Assembly: GCF_050269735.1 (NCBI RefSeq)
Contig: NZ_JBNNIX010000001.1
Coordinates: forward strand, 434,001 to 498,000
DNA length: 64,000 nucleotides
Reading direction: 5' to 3'
DNA from: Paenisporosarcina sp050269735
GTDB lineage: Bacteria; Bacillota; Bacilli; Bacillales_A; Planococcaceae
A program made the position numbers and the translations under genes. This document shows positions 53,133 through 61,457 of the stretch, in pieces. Position 1 is the first letter of the stretch; the number at the start of each line of letters is the position of its first letter. The notes under the pieces are model-generated. The model had not been told where the DNA came from. It was given only the letters and a program-made list of their open reading frames with translations, and ran no database searches.

Positions 53133-53303
53133 AATTTCCCCCTATTACTAAAATATGTGACTATCTAAAATATCAAGTCCCCGACTAGTAGGAGCTTAAT
53201 CGTGTTGCCGGATGGTTTGGAGATTCTTAAAACTATCAATGGTAGATGTGTAAGGAATAGATACTTTTAAAGGGTAACCAACAATTTATGCCCCCTTTAA
53301 TGT

Positions 53304-54653
53304 TTAAGTAATTTTATCCATCTCATCTTCCAAAGGGGAGCTGGTATACTTTTTCAACTTTCGAACGACAGAAGGTTGGCTGATTCCAAGGACATGGGCC
53401 ATTTCTGTTGTCGTTTTATATCTTTTTTGTGTATTCAGCAATACTTTCTTCTCTACAAACTCCAAAATGTGTGGCAAAGTTTGTCCATCAAAATCAATCC
53501 CTATTTGTTCACCTTCGGAAGGTTGATAGTGTAATGGTAAATCTTCCAGCGTTAATTTATTCGAATCACTTGTGATGAAAATCCGTTCTAAAACATTTCT
53601 CAATTCTCGGAAGTTGCCTTTCCATTCAAGTTGGAGAAGGTGGATGTAAAGATCATCTGCCATTTTCTTTTCAACTTGATACTGTTCGACGAATTCCTGT
53701 AAATATAAGGAGATCGCTTTTTCAAGGTCTTCGGGTCTTTCCCGTAGTGGTTTCAATTGAATTGGTGCGATATGAAGAAGATAGAATAAGTCTTCCCGCA
53801 GTTTTCCTTCTGTGACTAATTCATCTAATGGAGTTTCACTCATCGCTATAATTCTGGCTGATGTGTTTTTGTTCAAAAGGTTAAATAATTTTGCTTGTGA
53901 AGCAAGCGATAGTTGATCCATTTCTTTTAATACAAGTGAACCACCAGAAGCTAGGGATAAATAGCCTTGTGATTTGGCTTCTTGATGACCAATGAAAGCG
54001 ATTTCAAATACAGCTTCAGGAATTGTACTGCAGTTCACTTCAATAAATGGACCATCACTTCGATTACTTTGACTGTGAATAAATTTTGCCAAGGTCGTCT
54101 TGCCGACACCACGTTCCCCTTGAATAACAATCGGAGCATCGATGCGTGCCATTTTTAGGGCAGTTTTAACTGCACGTGCAGAAGATTGACTCTCCATAAT
54201 GGATCCATCAATTTGAATATGCTGATCCCTTAAATGGGCAAGTTCTTCTTTGACCTTAGACATTTCAGTCTCTAAATCTTGCAAGTATTCTTTCATAACA
54301 ATGAGCTCTGACAGTTCGTAAGAATAACTGATGACGAACTCGACTTCACGTTGTTCGTTAAAAAGGGGAATTCCGGTAATCAGTACTTTTCGACCTGATG
54401 GTGTCGTTTGGACCGTTACAATTTTCTTCTTTTTTTCCACAACTTCCGGAGTAATCGCTGGTGAAAAAATTCCTTGTGCCTCCAAATCGAAAACGGACTT
54501 TCCTAAAAGGTCACCAGGCGTTAGACCATAATGTTCACCACTGATTTGCGTAACTTTAATGATTTTTCCTTCCCGAGTCGTGATGATAATATCTTCATCG
54601 TGGGTATCCATTATTTCTTCGTCGGTATTAGGAAGTAATAACATTGTATTCAT
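53304..54653 (-). CDS. PAS-AAA+-HTH regulator, TyrR-like, lacking the sigma-54 motif
   Basis: 449 residues. A PAS-like sensor (about 1-115; IIITTREGKIIKVTQISGEHYG), a coiled linker (about 118-145), an AAA+ domain with Walker A GERGVGKT, and a C-terminal TyrR-type HTH (TTTEMAHVLGISQPSVVRKLK). The GAFTGA loop needed to contact sigma-54 is absent (the region reads IGHQEAKSQGYLSLASGG) and the Walker B region reads SLVLKEMDQL, so the usual LDE is altered. It therefore resembles TyrR, which acts on sigma-70 promoters. It directly precedes the transporter operon on the same strand and is probably its effector-sensing regulator. Confidence 0.87.
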   Translation of the reverse strand: MNTMLLLPNTDEEIMDTHDEDIIITTREGKIIKVTQISGEHYGLTPGDLLGKSVFDLEAQGIFSPAITPEVVEKKKKIVTVQTTPSGRKVLITGIPLFNEQREVEFVISYSYELSELIVMKEYLQDLETEMSKVKEELAHLRDQHIQIDGSIMESQSSARAVKTALKMARIDAPIVIQGERGVGKTTLAKFIHSQSNRSDGPFIEVNCSTIPEAVFEIAFIGHQEAKSQGYLSLASGGSLVLKEMDQLSLASQAKLFNLLNKNTSARIIAMSETPLDELVTEGKLREDLFYLLHIAPIQLKPLRERPEDLEKAISLYLQEFVEQYQVEKKMADDLYIHLLQLEWKGNFRELRNVLERIFITSDSNKLTLEDLPLHYQPSEGEQIGIDFDGQTLPHILEFVEKKVLLNTQKRYKTTTEMAHVLGISQPSVVRKLKKYTSSPLEDEMDKIT

Positions 54654-54766
54654 GAAGTGCTCCTTTATTCATTCTTGTATAAGACTATACAATATTGAAT
54701 AATCTAATTACAAGTACAATTTTAATTATTCTAATAATTTAATCCTTTTAAAATAATGAACAACAA

Positions 54767-54790
54767 AAAAACGCCTTTTACAAGGCGTCT
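54767..54790 (-). terminator. Terminator overlapping the APH stop codon
   Basis: ACGCCTT / AAGGCGT stem with the TAA stop in the loop region, followed by T7 on the minus strand. Confidence 0.85.
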
Positions 54791-55650
54791 AGTTTGGCAG
54801 TCAAGTTTTGAATGTATACGTCGGCACGTTGTTGCATGATCGTTCTGTTTAGGAACGAGTATCCTGAATCAGTCCAGCCATCGTATACATCTAAATCCTC
54901 ATCAACAAAATCAAGGAGACCGAGAATGTCCCAATAAGGCGTATAGGTCTCCTCGGATAAATGTAAGTACTCACCCAAGAATTGATCTGCTGTTTCAAGC
55001 CCGTACAGCATTACCAAGTTCATTCGGCAATGAGCCACATCTACTAAAGCGGGACCTAGGCAGGCATTAATCCAATCAACCACGCCACTTAATTGGTTTC
55101 CTTCCCATAAAATATTGGTCGGATGGTAATCGCGGTGAATAAAAACAGGATGGAACTTAGGCGTATTCTGAACAAATTGTATAGCCTTTGTCCAAGCTTG
55201 ATGTTGAGTGGTCCAAGAAGGAATCGATACATTTGTGAGTTTTACATAGGAAGAATAGGTCCATTTAAATGGATCCAATATTGGAGTTTGATGTATGACG
55301 TGCAGTGTTGTTGCCAATTGTTTTATAGCGTCGAGAGACTGAGTAATTTCCAAGTCTACGCTACCTGGTAATTCACTCATCAATAGGGCTTCAATTTTCG
55401 GTGGACCAGCAGCTAAAAAATGCGGTGTAGGCACTGACATAGACTTCATAATCAATAAACTTTGTTTTTCATGCTCAATTAAATCAGGTTCTTCATTGAG
55501 CCACTGTGAATCAATAATATGTCTCAGCACAACTGATTCACCCGATGAAAGCACGAACTTCAACATTTCAGAAGATATGCCACCTTTTAAGGAGGCACAC
55601 GTTCTGATTCTTTTTCCAGTAGCATCTTCAACAAATTTTTCTAACATCAT
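54778..55650 (-). CDS. Aminoglycoside phosphotransferase-family kinase
   Basis: 290 residues. The APH/choline kinase catalytic loop FIHRDYHPTNILW and the metal-binding VVDWINACLGP are intact, as is the N-terminal lysine-equivalent region (VVLRHI). Small-molecule kinase; a drug resistance role should not be assumed, since many such genes act on metabolites. ATG follows GAGGAGTGAC. It lies 23 bp after the aldo/keto reductase gene and is co-transcribed with it. Confidence 0.87.
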   Translation of the reverse strand: MMLEKFVEDATGKRIRTCASLKGGISSEMLKFVLSSGESVVLRHIIDSQWLNEEPDLIEHEKQSLLIMKSMSVPTPHFLAAGPPKIEALLMSELPGSVDLEITQSLDAIKQLATTLHVIHQTPILDPFKWTYSSYVKLTNVSIPSWTTQHQAWTKAIQFVQNTPKFHPVFIHRDYHPTNILWEGNQLSGVVDWINACLGPALVDVAHCRMNLVMLYGLETADQFLGEYLHLSEETYTPYWDILGLLDFVDEDLDVYDGWTDSGYSFLNRTIMQQRADVYIQNLTAKLDAL

Positions 55651-55673
55651 GTCACTCCTCGAGAGGAAACTAA

Positions 55674-56657
55674 TTATTTTTGAAGAACTTTCCAGGAAGC
55701 TCGTGAAATTTCTTCGAGTTCACCGGCATCCAGTTTAAACGTCAAGGCACCAACATTATCTTGCGCGTGGTGAACTTTAGTGGCACCGGGAATCGCAAAT
55801 ACGGTATCACCGTGATAATGAATGGTCCAGTTCAAAGCGACTTGGCTGGCACTGACATTGTATTTTTCTCCAATAGCATCGAGTAAAGCAATCAGTGGTT
55901 TAGATTCTGCCAATCCTGCTTCCTTGAATTTACGTTGAAACCTGCGGGGGCCTTTTGCATCGTGAATCAATGCTGGATTGTCATGGAATTTACCAGACAG
56001 TAACCCCTGTTCAAGTGGCGAGTAAGCGATGATGGAAATGCCTAATTCCTTAGCGCTTTCCAGAACGCCATTTTCCTCCATACGTCGATCGAGTAAGCTG
56101 TATTTCACTTGATTGGATGCAAGACTTAGCCCGTTTTCAGTTAGAATGCGATGAGAATTGACCATCGCGGAGGCATTAAAATTACTGACACCGATATGCT
56201 TGATATGACCGGCTTTAGCTAGCTCAATCATCGCTGTAATTTGCTTTTCAACTGATGAAAGGGAATATGGTTGATGAATTTGATACAAGTCGATCGGGCG
56301 ATTTCGTAGTGCTTCTTTGCGTTCTTCGATTGTCTTCGATATGGAACCCGCTGTTCGAAGCATCGGCCACCATTTGGTTGCAATGCGTGCTTCTGTAGGA
56401 GTGGCACCGATATTTTCAAGTGCTTTCGATAAAATTCTTTCGGATTCCCCGTTGCCATATACTTCAGCGGTATCAAACCAATTGATGCCGCCTTCTAATG
56501 ACGTTTTAATGATGTCTTCAGTTAGTTGGTCATCCAGCGTTCCCCAAAATTTGCCCACGACACCTGAACCTTTACTGAATTGCCAAGTCCCCAGTCCCAG
56601 GGGAGAGAGTTGCAAATCTGTTTGACCGAGAGGACGTTTTAACATCGTGTTTGCCAT
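55674..56657 (-). CDS. Aldo/keto reductase
   Basis: 327 residues, TIM barrel NADPH oxidoreductase. Catalytic Asp/Tyr/Lys/His tetrad is visible in WFDTAEVYGNGESE, ATKWWPM and LYQIHQPYS, and the cofactor site in IPGATKVHHAQDNVGAL. Resembles the YajO/IolS-type group. ATG follows GGAGGCTGATATAG. Substrate unknown. Confidence 0.92.
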   Translation of the reverse strand: MANTMLKRPLGQTDLQLSPLGLGTWQFSKGSGVVGKFWGTLDDQLTEDIIKTSLEGGINWFDTAEVYGNGESERILSKALENIGATPTEARIATKWWPMLRTAGSISKTIEERKEALRNRPIDLYQIHQPYSLSSVEKQITAMIELAKAGHIKHIGVSNFNASAMVNSHRILTENGLSLASNQVKYSLLDRRMEENGVLESAKELGISIIAYSPLEQGLLSGKFHDNPALIHDAKGPRRFQRKFKEAGLAESKPLIALLDAIGEKYNVSASQVALNWTIHYHGDTVFAIPGATKVHHAQDNVGALTFKLDAGELEEISRASWKVLQK

Positions 56658-56801
56658 CTATATCAGCCTCCATTGGGCATGTGTTTTGTCAAAGTGTACC
56701 ATTTATTCTCTTAAAATAGCGAGTATGGGACGGTTTGAAAGTTTCTAAAAACTAACTCATAATAGAAGGTAATAAAGTGCAACTTCTAAGGGGGCAACAC
56801 A

Positions 56802-57497
56802 GTGAAAGACGATTTGGAATTTGATATGGAAATGGCAAGAGAATACGATAAAGGCATTCGCAGGGCTCTGCCTACATACGATGCTTTGTTCAGGATGGTA
56901 CAGTCATTTCTGCGCGCCAATGTAAAAGACTCAGCAAATGTGTTGGTTATTGGAGCGGGTGGAGGAAATGAAATTGTCACTTTTGGAACAGCGAATCCAA
57001 CTTGGACGTTCAGTGGAGTTGACCCATCGGAAGCTATGCTGGAAGTTGCTCTGCAAAAAGCTAAAAATGAAGGAATCGAAGAACGTGTATCCATCCATAC
57101 AGGGACAATTGAAGAAATAGAGTTTAATGAAACATTTGATGCTGCGACTTGCTTGCTCGTCCTCCATTTCGTGGAAACCAACGAAGAAAAGTTGAGCTTA
57201 TTAAAAACCGTAAGAGATAGATTGAAACCTGGTTCTCCCTTTGTTCTTGTGTCAATGTTTGGTGATCAATCAAATCCGGAATTTGATGAACGAATGAATT
57301 TATGGAAATCAATCTGGCTGGATTTAACGGATTTAACGCAAGAAGATGTAGATGCAATGGAGGAGTCGGTTCGTGAACTATCATTCATTCCTTCCAGTCA
57401 AATGGAAGAACTTTTACAACAAGCTGGTTTTGAACGAGTGACCCAATTCTTTTCAACCACTTTATTTGGCGGTTGGATAGCTCATACTAAAAAGTAA
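56802..57497 (+). CDS. Class I SAM-dependent methyltransferase
   Basis: 231 residues. Motif I VLVIGAGGGNEIVTF (about 47-61), motif II FSGVDPSEAMLEVA, motif III-like FDAATCLLVLHFVET. GTG start at 56802 after AAGGGGGC. It belongs to the small-molecule methyltransferase group; substrate unknown. Stands alone. Confidence 0.9.
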   Translation: MKDDLEFDMEMAREYDKGIRRALPTYDALFRMVQSFLRANVKDSANVLVIGAGGGNEIVTFGTANPTWTFSGVDPSEAMLEVALQKAKNEGIEERVSIHTGTIEEIEFNETFDAATCLLVLHFVETNEEKLSLLKTVRDRLKPGSPFVLVSMFGDQSNPEFDERMNLWKSIWLDLTDLTQEDVDAMEESVRELSFIPSSQMEELLQQAGFERVTQFFSTTLFGGWIAHTKK

Positions 57498-57524
57498 AAG
57501 ACAGGGTCTAGGCCATGTCTTTAA
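57497..57524 (+). terminator. Terminator of the methyltransferase gene
   Basis: AAAGACAGGGTC / GGCCATGTCTTT stem (two mismatches) with a minimal loop; a weak T-run follows. Confidence 0.7.
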
Positions 57525-57547
57525 TTATTGGTGATTATTGGGCGAAA

Positions 57548-57603
57548 ACGATTGAATGTGTTTTCATGCCGATTAAATCTGTGGTGATGCCGATTAAGCA
57601 AAA
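57548..57603 (+). repeat. 21-bp-period array, core ATGCCGATTAAAT (second locus)
   Basis: CCGATTAA begins at 57569 and 57590, 21 bp apart, and a degenerate ACGATTGAAT unit lies in phase at 57548. Core identical to the array at 13241-13319, 44 kb away. The rest of the 57525-57878 gap holds no supportable gene. Confidence 0.8.
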
Positions 57604-57878
57604 GTAACTCCACCAAACCACAAGTCAACCAACTAAACGAGTAGGTTGGCATAATGAAGGCTTTTCCAAAAAATGAATCATTCATGAAGTGCTTCAAAAT
57701 AGAAGTTGGCTTTTTCTTGAAAATGGTTATGTTGTTCATTGGGTTAAAATTTGTAAAGTTATCCTTTACACCCAGAAATTATTTCTGATTTTTTTTCAAA
57801 CGACCTCAACTAGTAGGTTTCCAATTTCACTCGAAAGGGAACTTATGAAGTAACAGTAAAAGTAGAGGACGTGGCCAG

Positions 57879-58721
57879 ATGAATACATCAACCGCACAAG
57901 CAAAAGAGAAAATGAAGGAAGCGAAACCGTGGATTCGTCGCTTCGGTCGATTCGGTTATATGGCGAAAGGTGTTGTGTATGGGATGATTGGAATCCTGGC
58001 AGCACTAGCAGCTTTCGGTCCAGGTGGAGATACAACAGGTACATCAGGAGCATTACAATCCATTGCGGAAATGCCGTTCGGAGAAATTTTATTATGGATT
58101 ATTGGTATTGGTTTGATAGGTTACATCCTGTGGGATTTCATCAAGGCATTTAAAGATCCTGAAAATGAAGGCACGGATGCAAAAGGGTTAATTAAGCGAA
58201 CAGGTTATTTTATTAGTGGCGTGATTTATAGTAACTTGGCTTTTGGAGCGATTAAACTAGCAAGTCACACCGGTAACGCTGGTGGTGGAGGCGAAAAGAC
58301 GATTTCAGCCAAATTGATGGAGCAACCGTTTGGTGTTTGGTTAGTCGGTTTAGTGGGTGCCATTATCATCGGATATGGACTATATGAACTTTTCAGTGGT
58401 GTGAAAGAAAAGTTTATGGAGAAATTCAAGACGTATGAAATGAATGATAAAGAAACGAAGTTGGCACGTATTTCTGGGAAGATTGGATTAATTGCACGTG
58501 GAGTGGTGTTAACAATGGTTGGTTTCTTCTTTATTCGCACTGCCTACACGCATGATCCTAACCATTCGAAAGGTCTCGGTGGCGCATTATCCGAACTTGC
58601 GAGTCAACCATTTGGTCAATTTATCCTTGCGGTAGTAGCTGTAGGTCTAATTTTGTACGGTATTTACCAAATCATTCGTGGACGCTATCAACATATGAAT
58701 TTCGGATATCATGGGAAATAG
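57879..58721 (+). CDS. DUF1206 membrane protein
   Basis: 280 residues with six membrane helices in three pairs. Each pair carries the DUF1206 signature: RFGRFGYMAKGVVYGMIGIL, LIKRTGYFISGVIYSNLAF, and ISGKIGLIARGVVLTMVGFF, so the protein is an internal triplication. QPFGxxLL recurs at the end of each module (MPFGEILLW, QPFGVWLVG, QPFGQFILA). Function unknown. ATG follows AGAGGACG. Confidence 0.87.
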   Translation: MNTSTAQAKEKMKEAKPWIRRFGRFGYMAKGVVYGMIGILAALAAFGPGGDTTGTSGALQSIAEMPFGEILLWIIGIGLIGYILWDFIKAFKDPENEGTDAKGLIKRTGYFISGVIYSNLAFGAIKLASHTGNAGGGGEKTISAKLMEQPFGVWLVGLVGAIIIGYGLYELFSGVKEKFMEKFKTYEMNDKETKLARISGKIGLIARGVVLTMVGFFFIRTAYTHDPNHSKGLGGALSELASQPFGQFILAVVAVGLILYGIYQIIRGRYQHMNFGYHGK

Positions 58722-58747
58722 GAAAAACAGGATATAACTGAAAAATA

Positions 58748-58780
58748 GAGAACCGTTCACTTTTGTGAATGGTTCTTTTC
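58748..58780. terminator. Bidirectional terminator
   Basis: GAGAACCGTTCAC / GTGAATGGTTCTTTTC stem, 4-nt loop, between convergent DUF1206 and ogt genes. Confidence 0.85.
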
Positions 58781-59212
58781 ATGTTCTAGCAACCATTCTT
58801 TTCGCCATGAGCCCCAAGCGAATCCAGACAGTGAGCCATTTTTACTGAACACTCGATGACATGGCACAATGAGTGCATATTTATTTTTGCCGATAGCCGT
58901 TCCAACGGCCCTCACAGCTTTTTGTTTTTGAATACGATGAGCAATTTCAGAGTAACTTAACCGATCACCATAAGGGATGCGGATGAGCTCGTTCCAAACT
59001 CCACTTTGAAAAGCGGTCCCGTTCATTGGAGGAATTGTGAATTGTTTTAAATCTCCTTTAAAATAAGCATCTATTTCATAAAGGAAATGATGGATAATTT
59101 CATTCTCATGGCTCTGTTGTTTTTCATCAACAAATAAGACAGAGACAAGTTCGATCTCTGTTGCGGTTACTTCAATGAGACCAATAGGTGATTCCGTATA
59201 ACCTCTGTACAT
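58757..59212 (-). CDS. ogt: Methylated-DNA--protein-cysteine S-methyltransferase (Ogt/MGMT)
   Basis: 151 residues. Suicide repair of O6-alkylguanine through the Cys of IVPCHRVFSKNG; RAVGTAIGKNKYALI supplies the Arg finger and helix. The N-terminal RNase H-like domain is short. Transcribed away from adaA with about 120 bp between their starts; in B. subtilis the inducible partner AdaB is in the adaA operon, so this divergent arrangement differs. Confidence 0.93.
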   Translation of the reverse strand: MYRGYTESPIGLIEVTATEIELVSVLFVDEKQQSHENEIIHHFLYEIDAYFKGDLKQFTIPPMNGTAFQSGVWNELIRIPYGDRLSYSEIAHRIQKQKAVRAVGTAIGKNKYALIVPCHRVFSKNGSLSGFAWGSWRKEWLLEHEKNHSQK

Positions 59213-59332
59213 ATGAACACCTCCTACTACTAATTATAATGAACATCGATGCTCTTTGCTTTTCTATTGTTGGCATTCAATTTTCAAGCTGAAGGAATGT
59301 GTTACTATTATGAAAAAAAGGAGGGAATGCGG

Positions 59333-59878
59333 ATGAATGAAGTAGAATGGTTAGCTCTATCAAAAAATGATCGTCATTTTGATGGTCAGTTCTTTTACGG
59401 GGTTTCAACTACGCTCATTTTTTGTCGGCCTTCCTGTCCATCCAAAGTTCCGCTTCGTCAGCATGTCTCCATTTTTTTATCGCAACGTGCTGCCATCGAC
59501 GCTGGGTATCGTCCATGTAAAAGGTGCCGACCGGAAGATCTGTCTTTCATTCAGTCGCGCTCACAACTCGTCAATCAAGCGATTGGAATAATTGAAACAA
59601 ATTTAGAGGAACCCCTTACACTGAAAAAACTGGCTGAGCAATTATTTGTTTCTCCGACTTACTTACAGAAGGTATTTACGAAAGAAATGAAGATATCTCC
59701 TGCATGTTTTTTATTGAAAACAAGAATGGATCAGGCAAAGCAACTACTCCGCACAACTGATTTGATTGTCTGCGATATTGCTCATACTGTCGGTTATGTC
59801 AATGCGGCGCATTTTTCAACAGTGTTTCACCGACAAACAGGGGAATCCCCTACACACTATCGAACGAAAGTTCAGTAA
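59333..59878 (+). CDS. adaA: AdaA-type methylphosphotriester repair protein and AraC-family activator
   Basis: ATG at 59333 lies 7 nt after AAAAGGAGGG; the upstream extension has no site. 181 residues, somewhat shorter than B. subtilis AdaA (211). The N-terminal Ada domain has four zinc cysteines, FCRPSC and CKRC, the first of which accepts the methyl group; the C-terminal AraC-type double HTH (LTLKKLAEQLFVSPTYLQKVF; VCDIAHTVGYVNAAHFSTVF) binds DNA once methylated. Expected to induce itself and perhaps ogt in response to alkylation. Confidence 0.92.
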   Translation: MNEVEWLALSKNDRHFDGQFFYGVSTTLIFCRPSCPSKVPLRQHVSIFLSQRAAIDAGYRPCKRCRPEDLSFIQSRSQLVNQAIGIIETNLEEPLTLKKLAEQLFVSPTYLQKVFTKEMKISPACFLLKTRMDQAKQLLRTTDLIVCDIAHTVGYVNAAHFSTVFHRQTGESPTHYRTKVQ

Positions 59879-59892
59879 AGGAAGTAGTTCTT

Positions 59893-60777
59893 ATGCGCGT
59901 ATACATAGCACTAATAACCCTAAGTTTGATTTGGGGATTATCTTTCGTATTCATTTCAATTCTTAGTGAGCCAGCGGGTGTATGGGGGACCGTTTTTATC
60001 CGTTGTATTGCGGGTGCTTTGTTATTGCTCCCAATGCTTTGGTTTAAGCGAAAAGAAATAATTAAACCTATTCCTTGGAAAGCATTAGTGGTGGTTGGTG
60101 TTGTAAATGCCGGTTTGCCATGGGGATTGATCGCATTGAGTCAAACCCAAATTAACAGCAGTCTGGCTGCAGTTCTTAATGCTTTTACGCCGATATTTAC
60201 AGGTTTAATTGGCTTGCTGTTTTTTGGTGCGATTTTACTTAAACAACAATGGATTGGCATTGCTCTAGGGTTCGTTGGAATACTGATTATCATGGATTTC
60301 GATCTTTCACTTTTGTTCAGCGAAAGTTTTGTTGGAATAGGTACGATGATTTTGGCGACTATGTGCTATGGCTTTTCATCACATTATGTTCGTAAACATT
60401 TGAGAGAGGCTGGAATCATTTTTATCACAACCTGTACATTGATTATAGGTGCTGTGGTAGGAGGGGTTATGATGTTACTAACGAATCCCAATCAACTACA
60501 TACACTTACACAAAACTTGAACGGGGAAGTCGTGTTTGCCATTATTGGGTTAGGATTCTTTGGTTCCGGAATTGCTCATTTATTATTCTTTTACATAATG
60601 AAAGAACGGAGCGCAGAATTCGCGACTTCCGTAACGTACTTAATCCCGATATCAGCCATTTTTTGGGGCTATTTCTTATTGAAAGAGCCTATTTCCTTAC
60701 ACATGATCATCGGTTTACTCATCATATTGTGTGGAGTATATTTAACAACTCGTCCAAACCTCACTTTATTCAAGTGA
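59893..60777 (+). CDS. EamA/DMT-family transporter
   Basis: 294 residues, ten membrane helices, two EamA repeats (TLSLIWGLSFVFISILSEP; ILATMCYGFSSHYVRKHL) with ALLNAFTP-like motif VLNAFTPIFTGLIGLLFFG. Metabolite or drug exporter. ATG 59893 follows AAAGGAAG and starts 15 bp after adaA, so it may be induced with it. Its stop lies within the terminator hairpin. Confidence 0.9.
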   Translation: MRVYIALITLSLIWGLSFVFISILSEPAGVWGTVFIRCIAGALLLLPMLWFKRKEIIKPIPWKALVVVGVVNAGLPWGLIALSQTQINSSLAAVLNAFTPIFTGLIGLLFFGAILLKQQWIGIALGFVGILIIMDFDLSLLFSESFVGIGTMILATMCYGFSSHYVRKHLREAGIIFITTCTLIIGAVVGGVMMLLTNPNQLHTLTQNLNGEVVFAIIGLGFFGSGIAHLLFFYIMKERSAEFATSVTYLIPISAIFWGYFLLKEPISLHMIIGLLIILCGVYLTTRPNLTLFK

Positions 60778-60788
60778 GGTTCAGTTTT
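60757..60788 (+). terminator. Terminator of the adaA-eamA unit
   Basis: AACCTCACTT / AAGTGAGGTT stem with a 5-nt loop, then CAGTTTT. Nearly the same hairpin recurs at 61240-61268. Confidence 0.85.
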
Positions 60789-60859
60789 ATGACAAAAGAA
60801 TATTGATTAATAAAATAGTGAAAATACGTGTTCTTATTTTTCGCACTCCATCAAAAAAG

Positions 60860-60980
60860 AAGGTGGTCGGTTATTTCTTTCGCTTTCCGCGGACGAAACG
60901 CCAGCCTCCTCGGCTCTGCCTGCGGGGTCTAGCTTGTTCCGTTTTTTCCGCAGGAGTCTTCAGAAATAACCGACCACTTT
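60860..60980. repeat. GC-rich element with terminal inverted repeats
   Basis: AGTGGTCGGTTATTTCT-type ends (60862-60878 and the complement at 60962-60979) match at 17 consecutive positions. The interior is GC-rich (TTTCCGCGGACGAAACGCC, CCTGCGGGGTCTAG, TTCCGCAGGAGTCTTC). A 121-bp unit of this form looks like a non-autonomous miniature element or a processed palindromic repeat. Confidence 0.78.
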
Positions 60981-61004
60981 CCAAATTTAATTATTTTGAA
61001 GAGA

Positions 61005-61196
61005 AGCGATTTCTGTTGATTGGAGTGGAGGCGGCGAAAACAAGACTGCTCCTGCGGTTACTCGTCGCAAAGATATTGGTAGACCAATATCTTTTCAGCG
61101 GGAACAGCACGAGCTGAAGGCCCCGGAAGAACGCAGTGATGAGGAGACTGAAGCCGTGCCCGCGAAACGCGTCCGCCGCAATGGAAATCAATATTT
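61005..61196. repeat. GC-rich palindromic repeat, related to 29476-29590
   Basis: Shares GATTGGAGTGGAGGCGGCG, CAGCGGGAA, GAGGAGACT and GCGTCCGCCGC with the 29476 copy, and its ends are complementary (GGCGGCG / CGTCCGCCGC). It carries an extra block with a perfect palindrome GATATTGGTAGACCAATATC (61072-61091). Together with the 60860 element it fills the 680-bp gap; no gene is supportable here. Confidence 0.75.
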
Positions 61197-61239
61197 CTTA
61201 CATTGGAACTTTTTCAATATTATGCAGTTATATTCACTT

Positions 61240-61268
61240 AAACTCACTTTGTTCAAGTGAGTTTTTTT
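61240..61268 (+). terminator. Terminator-like hairpin duplicated from 60757
   Basis: AAACTCACTT / AAGTGAGTTT stem, 5-nt loop (TGTTC against TATTC at 60757), T-run. No gene ends directly before it. Confidence 0.8.
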
Positions 61269-61457
61269 GTGCGACGAAAGGTGTAAGTCAATCTATTTTG
61301 AATACATACCTATCAGTTGGTGTACATATATAGAAATAGACATTCGACAGCGCGCCTATGAGAATAGAATGCTTTTTATAAATTAGTTAAAAATACCATA
61401 ATATTCAAATAATTTATGATATGCTCGTCTAAATATCTTATAAGGGGGAACATCATC

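Noticed and set aside
53133..53303. Sigma-54 promoter before the second TauABC-like operon
   Set aside because: No GG-N10-GC element of adequate quality; the regulator itself lacks the sigma-54 contact motif.
60803..61117. Open frame of 104 codons in the gap before dacC
   Set aside because: It spans two GC-rich repeat elements and has no ribosome binding site.
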